Assembly (NCBI GenBank): GCA_959020715.1 | Contig: CAUESV010000009.1 | Span: 1-64,000, forward strand | Length of the DNA: 64,000 nucleotides | Source: an uncultured Collinsella sp. | GTDB taxonomy: Bacteria > Actinomycetota > Coriobacteriia > Coriobacteriales > Coriobacteriaceae | Direction: 5' to 3' | Part shown: piece by piece, positions 31,857 through 40,755 of the stretch | Position numbering within the stretch: the stretch's first letter is position 1 | Layout of the letters: every line of letters starts with the position of its first letter | Program-made: the position numbers and the translations under genes | Notes under the pieces: generated by a model | What the model was told of the DNA's origin: nothing | The model's database searches: none | Seen by the model: only the letters and a program-made list of their open reading frames with translations

Positions 31857-33551
31857 ATGGCAACTGTTGCCGCACCTATCGATGCTACGTCGACTGCCGC
31901 TTGGAAGGCACTCGAGGCTCATCAGGAGAAGCTCGAGGCCGAGGGTATCGACCTCAAGGCCTGGTTCGCCGCCGATGCCGAGCGCGTGAACAAGCTGAGC
32001 TTTGACGCCGGTGACCTGCACTTCGATCTGTCGAAGAACCTGGTGACCGATGAGACCGTCAAACTGCTGTGCGATCTTGCCCGCGAGGTGAAGCTCGAGG
32101 AGCGCCGCGACGCCATGTTCTCCGGCGAGCACATCAACACCACCGAGGACCGCGCCGTCCTGCACACCGCGCTGCGCCGTCCGGCAAGCGAGAAGGGCCA
32201 GCTTATCGTCGACGGCCAGGATGTCGTCGCCGACGTGCACGAGGTCCTCGATCGCATGTATGCCTTCGCCGAGCGCGTGCGCTCCGGTGAGTGGAAGGGC
32301 GTTACCGGCAAGAAGATCGAGCACCTGGTGTCTATCGGCATCGGCGGCTCCGATTTGGGCCCGGTCATGGCTTACGAGGCCCTGCGTCCCTATGCCGACG
32401 CCGGTATCGACTGCCGCTATATCTCCAACATCGACCCCAACGATCAGGCAGAGAAGCTTAAGGGCCTCGATCCCGAGACCACGCTCGTGATCATCGTGTC
32501 CAAGACCTTCACCACGCTCGAGACCCTCACCAACGCTCGCGAGGTCAAGACCTGGATGCTCGAGCAGCTCAAGGCTCAGGGCGCCATCGACGGTTCCGAT
32601 GAGCAGAACGCCGACGCCGTTGCCAAGCACTTCGTCGCCGTTTCCACCGCACTCGAGAAGGTCGAGGCCTTCGGTATCGACCCCGCTAACGCCTTTGGTT
32701 TCTGGAATTGGGTCGGCGGCCGCTACTCCGTCGACTCCGCTGTGGGCCTGTCGCTGATCGTCGTGCTCGGCCCTGAGCGTTTCCAGCAGTTCCTCGAGGG
32801 CTTCCATGCCATCGACGAGTACTTCTGCAACACGCCGCTCGAGAACAACGCCGTCGCGCTGATGGGCCTGCTCAACGTCTGGTACGTCAACTTCTTCGGT
32901 TCCAAGAGCCACGCCGTGCTGCCGTACTGCCAGTACCTGCATCGTTTCCCGGCCTACCTGCAGCAGCTCACCATGGAGTCCAACGGCAAGCATGTCCGCT
33001 GGGACGGCAGCGCCGTGACCTCCGACACCGGTGAAATCTTCTGGGGCGAGCCCGGCACCAACGGTCAGCACGCCTTCTACCAGCTGCTGCACCAGGGCAC
33101 CGTGGTGGTCCCGGCCGATTTCATTGCCTTCGCCAATACCGCCAACCCTGCGACCGACAGCGGCCAGGACGTGCATGAGCTGTTCCTGGGCAACTTCCTG
33201 GCCCAGACCAAGGCGCTCGCCTTTGGCAAGACTGCCGACGAGGTTCGTGCCGAGGGCACGCCCGAGCAGATCGTCCCGGCCCGTTGCTTTGAGGGCAACC
33301 GCCCGACGACCTCGATCTTCGGCGACACGTTGACCCCGTTCGCACTCGGCGAGCTCATCGCCCTGTACGAGCACATCACGTTTGTCGAGGGCACGGTCTG
33401 GGGCATCGACTCCTACGACCAGTGGGGCGTCGAGCTGGGCAAGCAGCTTGCCAAGCAGATCACCCCGGCCTTCCACGACGATGCCGCCAAGGCCGAGCAG
33501 GACGCTTCGACCCAGGCGCTCATCGAGTTCTATCGCGCGCACCGCAAGTAG
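31857..33551 (+). CDS. pgi: Glucose-6-phosphate isomerase
   Basis: 564 residues. It interconverts glucose 6-phosphate and fructose 6-phosphate. The sugar-phosphate-binding motif SIGIGGSDLGPVM, the SKTFTTLET loop, GGRYSVDSAVGLS and GTNGQHAFYQLLHQG (PGI signature region) are intact. The ATG at 31857 after GAGGAGG is the best start. It would channel glucose 6-phosphate made by the FrlB-like enzyme further downstream, although it is transcribed separately; a terminator follows. Confidence 0.97.
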   Translation: MATVAAPIDATSTAAWKALEAHQEKLEAEGIDLKAWFAADAERVNKLSFDAGDLHFDLSKNLVTDETVKLLCDLAREVKLEERRDAMFSGEHINTTEDRAVLHTALRRPASEKGQLIVDGQDVVADVHEVLDRMYAFAERVRSGEWKGVTGKKIEHLVSIGIGGSDLGPVMAYEALRPYADAGIDCRYISNIDPNDQAEKLKGLDPETTLVIIVSKTFTTLETLTNAREVKTWMLEQLKAQGAIDGSDEQNADAVAKHFVAVSTALEKVEAFGIDPANAFGFWNWVGGRYSVDSAVGLSLIVVLGPERFQQFLEGFHAIDEYFCNTPLENNAVALMGLLNVWYVNFFGSKSHAVLPYCQYLHRFPAYLQQLTMESNGKHVRWDGSAVTSDTGEIFWGEPGTNGQHAFYQLLHQGTVVVPADFIAFANTANPATDSGQDVHELFLGNFLAQTKALAFGKTADEVRAEGTPEQIVPARCFEGNRPTTSIFGDTLTPFALGELIALYEHITFVEGTVWGIDSYDQWGVELGKQLAKQITPAFHDDAAKAEQDASTQALIEFYRAHRK

Positions 33552-33583
33552 TCGCTGCTGTTAACGCATCGTGCCTTATAGCC

Positions 33584-33621
33584 AGGGGCCCGTATCCCAT
33601 CGGATGCGGGCCCCTTTGCTT
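33584..33621 (+). terminator. Terminator after pgi
   Basis: AGGGGCCCGTATCC pairs with GGATGCGGGCCCCT, followed by TTGCTTT. Confidence 0.85.
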
Positions 33622-33692
33622 TGCCGTGGCCCCGGGGCGCACGGCCTTTGTGGAACATCGCCGGGGCGTCGCGCGCTGCGAGAACCCTGCGC

Positions 33693-34997
33693 CTAGATCT
33701 CGGCCTCCGCATGGCCTCGCTGCGCCTCGGGCAGCTCCCCGTAGAGCGGATGGTCTTCGAGCCTAAAGCGCTCGACCTGTTCGGGAGTGCGACCGCGTAC
33801 AAAGAGCCACGAGCGATCGATCGGCGTCGCCATGAGCGTGCTGGGCAGCGCGTCGGCGCGGTCGGAAAACACCCGGGCACTCTCGGGATCCTGGAACGCC
33901 AGCACCAGATGCGTGTCGCAGTTACCCATGATGGAGCGTGCGCGTGCCTCGCCATAGAGCGCATCGAGCTGGTTGGTCGACTGCAGCAGCAGCGTTGCCC
34001 AGATGTTGCGGCTTCGGATAATCGAGAGCACGTTGTCGATCTGGGGGATCTGCAGATTTGCGAAGTCATCGAGCATAAAGCGCACGGGAACGGGCAGGCT
34101 GCCGTCGGGCTGCCTATCGGCCTCACGAATGAGGCCCATAAACGCCTGCGAAATAAAGAGGCCGGTCAGCGGATCGAGATTGCGGTCAATATCGCTCACG
34201 GTTACAAACAGGGCGCAGGGGGCGTGTCCCATGGAAGCGAAGTCCACCTGATGGCACTCACGATAGAGCTGTGCCGCACCGTCGAATCCCAGACACATGA
34301 CCTTTTCGGCAAGGATGCCGACGATGCTCGCGTGCATGCGCTCGGCATTTTGCGTAATGGCGTAGCGCCGCCATAGCGAGAGGGCATAGCTTTGGGGGTC
34401 GGTCGTGATCAGGTCGTCAAACAATCGGCCCGTGGCACCGTCCTGCAGGTGCTCGATCAGCTTGATGGCCGAGCTGATCGTCTGCTCGTCGGCGGGCAGC
34501 TGTTCGGTGACGTAGGCGATAAGACACGACAGCAGGTTTGCCGCCGCATGATCCCAAAAAGGCTGGTTGTTGTCCTCGATGGGGCAGATGGCCTTTGCCA
34601 CCGAGAGGATGTCCTGCTGGTTGGGCCTGCCGTCCGCCTTGCGGCGAATGTGCCTTAAGGGGTTGTAGCCGCAGCGCTCGATGCCGCATGCAAGGGCCGG
34701 GACGGTGTTGAGGTCGGCGAAGTTGAGACATTGCACGCGGTGGCCGTGGGCTGCCAGCACGGGTCCCACTTCGCGACAGAGCGTGCCTTTGGTGTCGAGC
34801 ACGATGTAGCTTGCGTTCATTTGCAGCAGGTTGGGCTTGAGGACGTTTCGGGTTTTGCCAGCTCCCGAGGGGCCGATCACAAGTGCGTTGTTGTTGAGTC
34901 CCGTTTGGCGGGTGTCGCAGGAAAGCGTTCGATCCTTGGCGAGGATGGTGGACGATGCGGACTCAGATGCGGCGAGGCGGCTGGCGAGGTTAGACAT
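33693..34997 (-). CDS. VirD4/TraG-like ATPase (conjugation coupling-protein family)
   Basis: 434 residues. Walker A is GPSGAGKT at residues 42-49 and Walker B is RFMLDDFANL. ILLQSTNQLDALYG and the FQDPESARVFSDRAD region match the TraG/VirD4 TraM-recognition part. The usual N-terminal membrane helices are missing, so it is probably soluble and shorter than conjugative coupling proteins. The ATG at 34997 follows AAGGAGG and overlaps the ClpP-like gene by 8 bases. No relaxase or other secretion genes are nearby, which points to a relic or a repurposed module. Confidence 0.85.
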   Translation of the reverse strand: MSNLASRLAASESASSTILAKDRTLSCDTRQTGLNNNALVIGPSGAGKTRNVLKPNLLQMNASYIVLDTKGTLCREVGPVLAAHGHRVQCLNFADLNTVPALACGIERCGYNPLRHIRRKADGRPNQQDILSVAKAICPIEDNNQPFWDHAAANLLSCLIAYVTEQLPADEQTISSAIKLIEHLQDGATGRLFDDLITTDPQSYALSLWRRYAITQNAERMHASIVGILAEKVMCLGFDGAAQLYRECHQVDFASMGHAPCALFVTVSDIDRNLDPLTGLFISQAFMGLIREADRQPDGSLPVPVRFMLDDFANLQIPQIDNVLSIIRSRNIWATLLLQSTNQLDALYGEARARSIMGNCDTHLVLAFQDPESARVFSDRADALPSTLMATPIDRSWLFVRGRTPEQVERFRLEDHPLYGELPEAQRGHAEAEI

Positions 34998-35607
34998 GGG
35001 CGACCTCCTTGGTGGTCGAGAGGATTTCGTGGGCAAAGCCGAGCTCGACGGCGCGCTCGGCCGAAAGGTAGGTGTCTTTTGCAGTGAGGGACTGGATGCG
35101 CTTGGGCGTGAGGCCGCTACGGTCCGAGAGGATTTGCGTGAGGGTCTTGCGGGTCTGCATGAGACGCCGGCTGGTTTCCTGCAGCGCAAGTGCCGAGCCG
35201 CCTGCCCCCTGGGGGATCAGCGGGTCGTGAATCATGAGCTCTGCATGGGGCGCCATACGGCGATCGTCGCCGCCCATAAAGATCACGGCGCCCATGGACG
35301 CGGCGAATTCCAGACAGACGGTGCGGATGGGGCACGATGCGAGGCGCATGGCGTCATAGATCGCAAGACCCGATCGCACGCTTCCGCCGGCGCTGGCGAC
35401 AAATATGGTGATGGGGCGGCTGGGGTCGGTGGCATCGAGCAGGCGGATCTGCTGGCATAGGTCGTGGGCCATCGGGGTTTCGATGTTTCCCATGACGGAG
35501 AGCTCGCGACGGGCGAGCATCTCATCGTAAATGCTGGTGAGCGTGATACCTCGGGCGGATTCACGCATGGTGAGGGGACTGATGATGGGGGAATGATTGG
35601 TGTCCAT
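34990..35607 (-). CDS. ClpP-like serine protease
   Basis: 205 residues. The catalytic triad is visible: Ser104 (EFAASMGAVIF), His127 (MIHDPL) and Asp178 (KDTYLSAERA). ASAGGSVRSGLAIYD is the oligomer-contact/substrate loop of ClpP. It is predicted to form a barrel protease needing a Clp ATPase. It sits in an operon between an unknown gene and a TraG-like ATPase rather than next to clpX, so it is probably an accessory paralogue. AAAGGAGT precedes the ATG. Confidence 0.9.
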   Translation of the reverse strand: MDTNHSPIISPLTMRESARGITLTSIYDEMLARRELSVMGNIETPMAHDLCQQIRLLDATDPSRPITIFVASAGGSVRSGLAIYDAMRLASCPIRTVCLEFAASMGAVIFMGGDDRRMAPHAELMIHDPLIPQGAGGSALALQETSRRLMQTRKTLTQILSDRSGLTPKRIQSLTAKDTYLSAERAVELGFAHEILSTTKEVAHV

Positions 35608-35670
35608 GGGGACTCCTTTCTGTTGGTTGTGTTGTGGAATAGGGTTATAGCCCGCGCAGAGGCTGGTGGG

Positions 35671-36561
35671 CTACAGGGTTCGTCCGAGCCTGAGATCGAG
35701 CTCGGTTGTGGGGCAGGCTGCCTGTCCGTGCGGCTCACAAGCGCCAAGGGCTCCAAAGCGATGGAGCGTTGCGACGGGCGTGGTATAGGCGAGCCGCAGC
35801 TGATGCTCGACAGGGGCACATCCGTCTTTTTTGTAATGGGCCGTGTAGTACTGCGCGATGCTGGCGTTCATCTCGCTGCCATTGCGATGGCGCTCAAACT
35901 GGCGTCTGCAGGTCTCGATGATCTTTGCTACCGACTTGGATGCCGTCGCGGGAACAAGGGCGAGATAGCCCTCAAATAGCTCGTTGACGCTCAGGAGGCA
36001 CAGCAGGTCGATTAGTGTCCTTATGGCTGCTCCCTCGGCGGAAAAGTGCGCGGTCATGCGGTTATATCGGTTGCGGTCGACGATGGCCGCATGGGGTCTT
36101 GGAGTTTTCTGCCCCGCAGCGCCGGGCTTTTGCCGGGCCTGTGTATCGAGCTCGACGTTGCAGCGCTTGAGGCCGTCCAACGGAAGGAACAGTGCGGTGC
36201 GCAGGGTGTTCCGCTTGCTTTCGAGTTCATCACGCTCGTCGGGTTCCCATTCGAGCTTGAGTTTCGTGTCGAGCGCCGTAAGCATATGGGCTAGGCAGCC
36301 TACGGTAAGAACGTACGAATCGTTGTTGCGTTTTGGGGCATAGGGGTCTGTCAGCTTGCGAATGTCGGGGTCGCCCATGATCTTTGTGCAGCGCTTCAGC
36401 AGTTGAGGGTGGTCGGCCAAGATTGTCGCGAGCGGTAGCGACGCGTAGTTCTTGATGGTCGCGGCGGCAAAGGCGGCGTCATATTCGTTTGCATATGCTC
36501 GCTCAATGCGGGCATCCAGAATGCTTTTCTTATCGCCGTCTTCAGCGTGGTGGTTTGTCAT
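35671..36561 (-). CDS. Unknown protein heading the ClpP/TraG-like module
   Basis: 296 residues. I do not recognise a family. The sequence is mostly helical and soluble, with charged N-terminal segments (DARIERAYANEYDAAF), a middle part with LLCLLSVNELFEGYL, and a basic C-terminal half (CRRQFERHRNG). No membrane segment or signal peptide is seen. The ATG at 36561 has GGAG five bases from the start region. Upstream in-frame codons to 36717 encode a His-rich repeat and lack a ribosome-binding site. It is the first gene of the three-gene minus-strand unit. Confidence 0.75.
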   Translation of the reverse strand: MTNHHAEDGDKKSILDARIERAYANEYDAAFAAATIKNYASLPLATILADHPQLLKRCTKIMGDPDIRKLTDPYAPKRNNDSYVLTVGCLAHMLTALDTKLKLEWEPDERDELESKRNTLRTALFLPLDGLKRCNVELDTQARQKPGAAGQKTPRPHAAIVDRNRYNRMTAHFSAEGAAIRTLIDLLCLLSVNELFEGYLALVPATASKSVAKIIETCRRQFERHRNGSEMNASIAQYYTAHYKKDGCAPVEHQLRLAYTTPVATLHRFGALGACEPHGQAACPTTELDLRLGRTL

Positions 36562-36588
36562 AGCTTCTCCAATCGGTTGATGTTCGTG

Positions 36589-36642
36589 CTGTTTGTTGAT
36601 GTGTTGGTTGTCGTGAGTGATGTGCTTGCCGTGGGTGATGTG
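36589..36642. repeat. Three 18-bp direct repeats upstream of the unknown gene
   Basis: Read on the minus strand, CACATCACCCACGGCAAG, CACATCACTCACGACAAC and a diverged third unit follow each other exactly, with a weak fourth. In the frame of the 35671-36561 gene they would encode HITHGK-HITHDN-QHINKQ. They could be coding repeats of an N-terminal extension or binding sites. Confidence 0.6.
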
Positions 36643-36999
36643 CTGACGTTGGGGTGCTATGCGGTTTTCAATGAGCCCGTGAGACAGTTGCTGCAGGGGC
36701 GGGATGGAACGGCCCATGCAAGGCGGAAGGCATCGTGCTCAAAATCGAGACAGCAATGCCCTGGGTGCCTCACATGTGGCAGTTACCTCATTAAGTTGTC
36801 ATTGCGTTTGGGGCTGTACTTTGCCGATCCTCTTTCTCTTACACGCTGAAAACTGAAACTGAATATGCTCGATCTACTTAAAACCGCAACGGCGGTCTTT
36901 TATCAACTTATATGTCGGAACGTGTCTTTGCAAGTACTTTTTTGCGTTTGTTTCAAATGGGGTGGTTTTGCAACCGTCACGCGCCACGCTATGCGAACG

Positions 37000-37117
37000 T
37001 GCCCCTTTTCTGTTGTCGGCCAGATACGATGGGTCGCGTGACGTCGTCAGAGGTCGAATTCGACCGCTAACGACGTTGTGCAGCCCATCATTTCTGGTCG
37101 CAAACAGTAAAGGGGCA
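37000..37117. repeat. 118-bp imperfect palindrome without indels
   Basis: The two 59-base halves are reverse complements at 46 of 59 positions, with no insertion or deletion, centred on the perfect 14-mer GGTCGAATTCGACC (37052-37065). Outer blocks are TGCCCCTTT...AAAGGGGCA, CCAGA...TCTGG, GATGGG...CCCATC and ACGTCGT...ACGACGT. There is no coding frame or T tract consistent with a terminator. Confidence 0.92.
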
Positions 37118-37318
37118 TGAGGGTGTATTGAGGGGGGGATGTCTTGCTGTCGGCATCCGCGTGCGGTGCCATTCGCTGTCTGTAAATATACGTTTACAGC
37201 TAATTTCATACCACCTGTCGGAATGAGGACGCTGTCCTTGTATGCTGGGCGTACATTGAACGTGGTTTTTCGTGTGAAACCACGAATCGGTTGTCAGTCC
37301 TGAACAAGGAGGCCCAGC

Positions 37319-37993
37319 ATGACGCTTGCCAAACCCATCAATAAATACATCGACTATATCGATGCCCCCGAGGACACGTTTGAGCAGTATGTCGAGAAGG
37401 CGTTAAAGTACAACTTTCGCTGCGTATTTGCGAACCTTCAGGAGTACGAGACGGGCCGCGCCATGCTCGAGGGCTCTGACATCATCCTTGCCGGCGCCAT
37501 CGACTTTCCCCAGGGCACTATGACGCTTGAGGAGAAGCTTGCGAGGTTTGAGGAATACGCTGCGTGTGGCTTTACCGAGATTGACTACGTTTTGAATCAG
37601 GGGTCGATCGAGAACCGCGATTTTGATGCCATCGAGCGCGAGATGACTACCATTGCTGATTTTTGTCGCGCGCGTGGCATCACTGACAAGGTAATCGTCG
37701 AGATGTGCAAGCTGGACGGCGACGACGCCGCCAAGCGCCTTGTATGCGAGATTGCGCTGGAGGCTAAGCCGGGATTCCTTAAGACATCGACTGGCAGAAG
37801 CTTTGGCGGCGCTAAGCTCGAGGACGTGCGGCTGATGCACGAGGTGCTCGGCGATGCCGTGGCAATCAAGGCGGCGGGCGGTATCCATAATTACGAAGAG
37901 GCTTGCGCATTCATCGAGGCCGGCGCCAGCGCGCTGGGTGCATCGGCGGGCATCGCGATCGTCGAGGGAGCACCGACGGAGGAGCGTCGCTAG
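37319..37993 (+). CDS. deoC: Deoxyribose-phosphate aldolase
   Basis: 224 residues. The class I aldolase splits 2-deoxyribose 5-phosphate into glyceraldehyde 3-phosphate and acetaldehyde. The Schiff-base lysine is Lys155 in GFLKTSTGRSFGGA; the second active-site lysine is in AIKAAGGI. The N-terminal part is somewhat unusual (NKYIDYIDAPEDTFEQ). AAGGAGG precedes the ATG. It is alone, with no nucleoside phosphorylase genes next to it, behind a leader containing a hairpin and the 118-bp palindrome. Confidence 0.92.
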   Translation: MTLAKPINKYIDYIDAPEDTFEQYVEKALKYNFRCVFANLQEYETGRAMLEGSDIILAGAIDFPQGTMTLEEKLARFEEYAACGFTEIDYVLNQGSIENRDFDAIEREMTTIADFCRARGITDKVIVEMCKLDGDDAAKRLVCEIALEAKPGFLKTSTGRSFGGAKLEDVRLMHEVLGDAVAIKAAGGIHNYEEACAFIEAGASALGASAGIAIVEGAPTEERR

Positions 37994-38142
37994 CAGACGT
38001 ATTTGACCTGAGCGATAAAGCTTCACGACCACGCGCCGTTCATGTTCGGGACAATATGACTTTTTACCCGTTGCAGACAGAGCCGCAGTAGGTGTTCTGT
38101 ATGATGGCTCAGACAAGGTTGTTCAATGACAGGGAGGCATAT

Positions 38143-38985
38143 ATGGCAATCAAAGCCATCGCAATGGATATCGACGGTACGCTCACCAACGACCAAAAGG
38201 TCATCAGCCCGCGTACGCGCGAGAAGCTGCTCGCGGCGCAGGAGTCGGGCATTAAGCTCATTTTGGCTTCGGGCCGTCCCGCATGGGGACTGCACGCCTT
38301 GGCGCAGGAGCTCGACCTTCAAAACCATGACGGTCTGCTGGTTGCCTTTAATGGCGCGCATGTGGTCGACGCTCAGACCGATGAGGTCCTTTTTGACCAG
38401 GCTATGCCGGCTGACGAGCTGCACCGTCTGATTGATCACCTGCGTAATTTTGACGTGATCCCTATGATTTCGCTCGGTCGCGATTTGCATGTCGTGGATT
38501 CGTATCACTGCATGATCACGCTGCCTGACGGCTCGCAGAAAAACATCGTCAAATACGAGCGCGATGCGTGCGATCTTAAAATTCGCGAGGTGGAGAGCCT
38601 GCATGAGGTCGCTGATGCTTATCCCGTGGACAAGCTGCTGACGGCGGGCGATCCGGCCTACCTGCAGGCGCATTACGAGGAGATGTATGCGCCCTTTAAG
38701 CAGACGCTTTCGGGCATGTTTACGGCCGACTGGTACTTTGAGTACACGGCGCCCGGTATCGACAAGGCCCGTGCACTCGAGGGTGCCCTGCCCAAGCTCG
38801 GCATCGATGCCAGTGAGGTCGTATCGTTTGGCGACGGCCAGAACGACAAGTCCATGATTGAGTGGGCCGGCACCGGTGTCGCCATGGGCAACGCCGTCGA
38901 TGAGGTTAAGGCTGTGGCCCAGATGGTGACCGCCAATAACAACGAAGACGGTATTGCGGTGGCGCTGGATAAGCTGCTGGGCTAG
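38143..38985 (+). CDS. Cof-type HAD-IIB phosphatase
   Basis: 280 residues. HAD motif I is AMDIDGTLTND, motif II is LASGRP, and motif IV is FGDGQNDKSMI; an IIB cap lies between. It is similar to YidA/Cof sugar phosphatases. The ATG at 38143 is preceded by AGGGAGG, and the upstream in-frame codons are ignored. A terminator lies before the next HAD gene, so the two are probably separate units. Confidence 0.9.
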   Translation: MAIKAIAMDIDGTLTNDQKVISPRTREKLLAAQESGIKLILASGRPAWGLHALAQELDLQNHDGLLVAFNGAHVVDAQTDEVLFDQAMPADELHRLIDHLRNFDVIPMISLGRDLHVVDSYHCMITLPDGSQKNIVKYERDACDLKIREVESLHEVADAYPVDKLLTAGDPAYLQAHYEEMYAPFKQTLSGMFTADWYFEYTAPGIDKARALEGALPKLGIDASEVVSFGDGQNDKSMIEWAGTGVAMGNAVDEVKAVAQMVTANNNEDGIAVALDKLLG

Positions 38986-39007
38986 AATCGCCGATAATGC
39001 ATGGTTC

Positions 39008-39033
39008 GGGCGCCTGCTTACAGGCGCCCTTTT
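39008..39033 (+). terminator. Terminator between two HAD genes
   Basis: GGGCGCCTG-CTTA-CAGGCGCCC followed by TTTT. Confidence 0.9.
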
Positions 39034-39048
39034 GTTAGGGAGGGTGCC

Positions 39049-39708
39049 GTGTCCGCATTTCCGTTCGACGCCGTTATCTTTGACATGGACGGTGTCATTG
39101 TCGATACCGAGTATTACTACCTGGGCGAGACCGCAGCTTTTGCCAAGGAGCTTGGGTTGAACCTGACTCAAGAGGAGTTGAATGGGCAGGTCGGTACCTC
39201 GCATCAGTTCTTCCTGCATATGTTGGTCGATTGGTTTGAGCGCGCCGGTAAGGGGCATTTCACTGGCGAGGAAGCGTTGGCCCGTTGGGACGAGTGGGCG
39301 CATGAGCGTCCGCGCGACTATCAGGCTTTGATTAACCCAGGCGCCGTGGATACGATTCGAGAGCTGCCGCGCCGCGGCGTTCGCGTGGCGCTTGCCAGCT
39401 CGTCTCCCATGGATAGCATCGAGGAAGTGCTCAACGCATGCGGGCTGTCGGATGCCTTTGAGTATGTGGTGAGCGGCGAGCAGTTTAAGGAGAGCAAGCC
39501 CGAGCCCGACATCTACCTGCATGCGCTGGACCTGCTGGGGCTGCCCGCGAATCGCTGCTGCTGCGTTGAGGATTCGGTGCCTGGCATCACTGCCGGCAAG
39601 CGAGCCGGCCTGACAGTCATTGCCAAGCGCGAGGAGCGCTTTGGCTTTAGCCAGGATGCCGCGGACAAGATTATCGACCAGCTGCCGGAGCTGCTCACGC
39701 TTTCTTAG
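39049..39708 (+). CDS. HAD-IA phosphatase / beta-phosphoglucomutase-like
   Basis: 219 residues from a GTG start after AGGGAGG. Motif I is IFDMDGVIVDTE, motif II is LASSSP, the motif III Lys is in KPEPDIYLHAL, and motif IV is CCCVEDSVPGI. The DxDG-V-DTE form and helical cap are typical of the phosphoglucomutase/phosphatase subgroup. Substrate unknown. It precedes the GntR-led operon but has its own start region. Confidence 0.9.
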   Translation: MSAFPFDAVIFDMDGVIVDTEYYYLGETAAFAKELGLNLTQEELNGQVGTSHQFFLHMLVDWFERAGKGHFTGEEALARWDEWAHERPRDYQALINPGAVDTIRELPRRGVRVALASSSPMDSIEEVLNACGLSDAFEYVVSGEQFKESKPEPDIYLHALDLLGLPANRCCCVEDSVPGITAGKRAGLTVIAKREERFGFSQDAADKIIDQLPELLTLS

Positions 39709-39808
39709 GAGCGCGGTAGTTGCGCGTTTTTCGGGTCTGATGAGTAAATAGCCGACATTTTGGTGCGACACCTAGCATACTTTAAGCTAATGCGGGTTTA
39801 AGGACTTG

Positions 39809-39836
39809 TTGAATGCCCTTGGGCCCGCTTTAGACT
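39809..39836 (+). promoter_or_regulatory. Possible promoter of the gntR-type gene
   Basis: TTGAAT, a 16-base spacer and TAGACT lie 22 bases before the start codon. Confidence 0.5.
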
Positions 39837-39858
39837 TAATTGTGCTTGGAGAGGGTAT

Positions 39859-40602
39859 ATGCCACCGACTGAAGGGCTAACTGACGGTAAAGCAGCGATA
39901 CCGCTGTACCAACAGGTTATCGATATCATCAAAAATGAAATCAACTCCGGTGCCTACAAGGCAGGTGCGCGGATACCCAACGAATTCGAATTGGCTGAGA
40001 GCTATAAAGTTGGCCGCGTTACCGTGCGACGCGCTATTGAGGAGCTCGTCCAACAGGGCTATCTAACGAAGCGACAGGGGAAAGGCACGTTTGTCAATGC
40101 CCCCAAGCTCAAGCGCAAGATTCGCCAGAAGGATGACGTCCAGAGTTTTTCGGACGCATGCCGCGTTAACGGAATGGAACCGGGGGCGCGTGTCATTTCG
40201 AGAAAGATACTGCCGGCGGATTCCACCGAAGCACAGTTCTTTGGTGTTCCCGTTGGAACTGACTTGATTTGCGTTGAGCGCGTGCGTACTGCCGATGGCG
40301 TCCCTGTCATGCTCGAGAACAACATATATGTTTACGAGGACAACGCCTATCTATCAACGGCACCTCTATCTAACCAATCCATTTTTGAGTTCGTGTGCAA
40401 CCGGACGGGCCGCACGCCCGCGTTTACCGACCCGTGCACGCTCGAGATCGCGTGCGCATCGCCCGAGGTCGCTCGGTTGTTGGCAGTTCCCGTTGGCGAA
40501 CCCTTGTTTTATATGGAAGCCTTCTTTTTCGATGAGCAGCGGCGGCCGTTTATCATCGGTCGTCAGCGGATCGTTGGGTCTCGCTACGTTTTTGACATCT
40601 AG
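39859..40602 (+). CDS. GntR/HutC-family regulator with UTRA ligand domain
   Basis: 247 residues. The winged helix is at residues 14-80 (IPLYQQVIDIIKNEI, VGRVTVRRAIEELVQQGYL, RQGKGTFV). The UTRA effector domain is at about 95-245 (AQFFGVPVGTDLICVERVRTADG, RRPFIIGRQRIVG). This class usually senses a phosphorylated sugar and represses a neighbouring catabolic operon; FrlR of the fructoselysine operon is a relative in architecture. A terminator separates it from the ten-gene operon, whose promoter region carries dyads that could be its operators. Confidence 0.93.
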   Translation: MPPTEGLTDGKAAIPLYQQVIDIIKNEINSGAYKAGARIPNEFELAESYKVGRVTVRRAIEELVQQGYLTKRQGKGTFVNAPKLKRKIRQKDDVQSFSDACRVNGMEPGARVISRKILPADSTEAQFFGVPVGTDLICVERVRTADGVPVMLENNIYVYEDNAYLSTAPLSNQSIFEFVCNRTGRTPAFTDPCTLEIACASPEVARLLAVPVGEPLFYMEAFFFDEQRRPFIIGRQRIVGSRYVFDI

Positions 40603-40616
40603 GACATTGCGAATGG

Positions 40617-40648
40617 AAGCGCCCGGTGGATCATCTCACCGGGCGTTT
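40617..40648 (+). terminator. Terminator after the GntR-type gene
   Basis: AAGCGCCCGGTG pairs with CACCGGGCGTTT; a short T tract follows. Confidence 0.8.
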
Positions 40649-40712
40649 CCATACCGTTCACGGCGCAAACGCAACCGTTCAACCGCGTTGCGGCAATCAG
40701 TTTGAAATTATC

Positions 40713-40741
40713 TTGATGACGAGAAAAGCTGCTGGTAATCT
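40713..40741 (+). promoter_or_regulatory. Promoter of the ten-gene catabolic operon
   Basis: TTGATG, a 17-base spacer and TAATCT, 79 bases before the transporter start codon. Confidence 0.65.
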
Positions 40742-40755
40742 ATGGGACGTCATAG

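Larger units (their letters stand above)
36562..37318. other. Intergenic region between the ClpP/TraG module and deoC
   Basis: No supported gene. Contents: 18-bp repeats (36589-36642); a possible minus-strand promoter (TTGCAA, 15 bases, TATAAG at 36907-36933); a small ACCGC/GCGGT hairpin near 36884; the 118-bp palindrome (37000-37117); and a CGTGGTTT/AAACCACG hairpin near 37260-37283 in the deoC leader. A 111-codon minus frame (36874-37209) overlaps the palindrome and is not believed. Confidence 0.5.

Noticed and set aside
31791..33542. 583-codon open frame antisense to pgi
   Set aside because: Shadow of pgi; no start signals and no recognisable domain.
36874..37209. 111-codon minus-strand frame upstream of the ClpP/TraG module
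   Set aside because: It runs through the 118-bp palindrome and a hairpin and has a poor ribosome-binding site; the palindrome explains the absence of stops.
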